A stretch of DNA of 40,299 nt from DASPKT01 sp035626475 (GTDB lineage: Bacteria > Pseudomonadota > Alphaproteobacteria > Azospirillales > Azospirillaceae). Positions within the stretch are counted from its first letter, which is position 1. Each line of letters opens with the position of its first letter. The position numbers and the translations under genes were made by a program. Below the pieces are notes generated by a model. The model was not told where the DNA came from. It worked only from the letters and a program-made list of their open reading frames with translations, and ran no database searches. This document shows positions 39,133 through 40,299 of this stretch, piece after piece. Where the stretch lies: NCBI GenBank assembly GCA_035626475.1, contig DASPNP010000069.1, forward strand, positions 1-40,299. The letters are read 5' to 3'.

Positions 39133-39600
39133 ATGGCGACTCTCACCGTCAATGGCACGCAGCGCCGCTTCGACGGCGATCCGGAGATGCCGCTGCTCTG
39201 GTACCTGCGGGACGAGATCGGCCTGACCGGCACCAAGTTCGGCTGCGGCGTCGCCCAATGCGGCGCCTGCACCGTGCATGTGAACGGCCAGGCCGTCTTC
39301 GCCTGCGTCACGCCCATGGCGGCGGTCGAGGGCGGCGAGGTCAGGACCATCGAGGGGCTGTCGCCCGACGGCGCCCACCCGGTGCAGGCCGCCTGGCGCG
39401 AGCTGAACGTGGCGCAGTGCGGCTACTGCCAGACCGGCCAGATCATGCAGGCGGCGGCGCTGCTGGCGGCGAACCCGTCCCCGTCCGACGCCGACATCGA
39501 CGGCGCCATGAGCGGCAATCTCTGCCGCTGCGGCACCTATCCCCGCATCCGCGCCGCCATCAAGCGCGCCGCCGGCGCCGCCAAGGGAGGGAGGAGCTGA
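39133..39600 (+). CDS. (2Fe-2S) subunit of isoquinoline 1-oxidoreductase-type molybdoenzyme
   Basis: 155 residues, normal for the small subunit of xanthine-oxidase-family enzymes. The plant-type ferredoxin N-domain binds one cluster through C38, C43, C46 and C58 (FGCGVAQCGACTVHVNGQAV). The C-terminal helical domain binds the second through C96, C99, C131 and C133 (AQCGYCQTGQIM, NLCRCGTYPRI). It passes electrons from the molybdenum site to an acceptor. It overlaps the next gene by ATGA (39599-39602 region), so subunits are translationally coupled. No separate FAD subunit is seen, which supports the IorAB type. Confidence 0.95.
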   Translation: MATLTVNGTQRRFDGDPEMPLLWYLRDEIGLTGTKFGCGVAQCGACTVHVNGQAVFACVTPMAAVEGGEVRTIEGLSPDGAHPVQAAWRELNVAQCGYCQTGQIMQAAALLAANPSPSDADIDGAMSGNLCRCGTYPRIRAAIKRAAGAAKGGRS

Positions 39601-40299
39601 TGCCCGCCCCCGACAGCACCAGCGGCCCCGCCATCGCCAATGTCAGCCGCCGCGGCTTCCTGGCCGGCACGGCGGTCTTCGTCCTGGCGTCCGGGCTGCC
39701 GCCCTCCGCCCTGGCACAGGAGAAGGAGAAGGCGTTCGGCGCCGACGCCATGCCCAACGGCTGGCGCGACGACCCCACCCTCTTCGTCGCCATCGCCGCC
39801 GACGGCACCGTGACCGTCACCTGTCACCGGCAGGAGATGGGACAGGGCGTGCGCACCTCCATCGCCATGGTGGTGGCGGACGAGCTGGAGGCGGCGTGGG
39901 ACCGGGTCCGCGTCGTCCAGGCGCCCGGCGACGAGGAGCGCTACGGCAACCAGGACACCGACGGTTCGCGCAGCCTGCGCCACCACTACATGCCCATGCG
40001 CCGCGTCGGCGCCGCCGCCCGCACCATGCTGGAGCAGGCCGCGGCAAAGCAGTGGGGCGTGCCGGTGGCCGAGGTGCGGGCGCAGGACCACCGGGTGGTC
40101 CACCAGGCCTCGGGCCGCGCGCTTGGCTACGGCGAGCTGGCGAGGGCGGCGTCCGCCCTGCCGGTGCCGGATCGCGCCGCGGTGCGGCTGAAGGACCCCA
40201 AGGACTTCCGCTACATCGGCAAGGAGACGGTCGGCCTGGTCGACAATGCCGGCATCACGACCGGCAAGGCCACCTACGGCATCGACGTCCGGCTGGACG
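39600..40299 (+). CDS. molybdopterin-binding subunit of aldehyde/isoquinoline oxidoreductase, 5' part
   Basis: Only the first 233 residues are in the window; the full subunit is usually above 700. ATG 39600 overlaps the upstream TGA. A Tat signal NVSRRGFLAGTAVFVLASGL directs export of the folded, cofactor-loaded enzyme. The mature start has LFVAIAADGTVTVTCHRQEM and GQGVRTSIAMVVADELEAAW, then NQDTDGSRSLRHHYMPMRR, characteristic of the IorB group. With its 2Fe-2S partner it should be a periplasmic dehydrogenase for N-heterocycles or aldehydes feeding electrons to cytochromes. The substrate is uncertain. Confidence 0.93.
   Translation, partial: MPAPDSTSGPAIANVSRRGFLAGTAVFVLASGLPPSALAQEKEKAFGADAMPNGWRDDPTLFVAIAADGTVTVTCHRQEMGQGVRTSIAMVVADELEAAWDRVRVVQAPGDEERYGNQDTDGSRSLRHHYMPMRRVGAAARTMLEQAAAKQWGVPVAEVRAQDHRVVHQASGRALGYGELARAASALPVPDRAAVRLKDPKDFRYIGKETVGLVDNAGITTGKATYGIDVRLD

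Overview
The window is very GC-rich DNA with alphaproteobacterial gene content. UrcA, DUF1501/DUF1800, MocR, HisKA_2-type kinase, phasin and PHB-depolymerase families together suggest a Rhodospirillales/Azospirillaceae-like host; this is inference from family composition, not from a marker gene. It carries a plasmid- or chromid-type replication and partition module, so the window most likely lies on a secondary replicon rather than the main chromosome.

Layout. 1-6.9 kb: the end of an HTH gene followed by a Clp N-domain protein, a glutathione S-transferase, a cold-shock protein, a hemerythrin-like/phasin fusion, a PAS/LOV-like histidine kinase operon with a Crp/Fnr regulator, and a run of three small unknown genes. 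6.9-9.3 kb: small unknown genes and a serine recombinase. 9.3-13.5 kb: the replicon core, all on the minus strand: parB, parA, a Rep_3-type initiator and, upstream of rep, about a dozen TGTACAC iterons. A 20-bp palindrome between parA and rep has a near-identical copy inside parB, and the two are candidate parS sites. 13.5-14.7 kb looks gene-free. 15-16.6 kb: a ribbon-helix-helix regulator in operon with a PHB-depolymerase-like esterase. 16.7-19.3 kb: a periplasmic solute-binding protein, a small exported peptide, methylglyoxal synthase and MurQ.

19.4-23.9 kb: a three-gene operon of a Tat-exported DUF1501 protein, a DUF1800 protein and a duplicated RTX calcium-binding protein. 24.4-30.2 kb: a stand-alone receiver protein, then an operon of an alpha/beta-hydrolase-fold protein without its nucleophile serine and a MexEF/OqxAB-type RND pump without an outer-membrane factor. 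30.2-32.1 kb: a LysR gene bracketed by two nested inverted-repeat clusters of dispersed elements. 32.1-40.3 kb: DUF3072, a small exported protein, a MocR regulator, a polytopic membrane protein, UrcA, an aldo/keto reductase divergent from a LysR gene with an 18-bp palindrome between them, and the start of an isoquinoline-1-oxidoreductase-type molybdoenzyme operon cut by the window end.

Two themes recur. PHB metabolism is represented by the phasin fusion and the regulated depolymerase. Several proteins keep a family fold but lack the diagnostic catalytic or cofactor residue: the LOV-like domain without cysteine, the hydrolase without serine, the hemerythrin-like domain without most histidines, and the aldo/keto reductase without the usual histidine. 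No tRNA, rRNA, CRISPR array or intact insertion sequence was seen.
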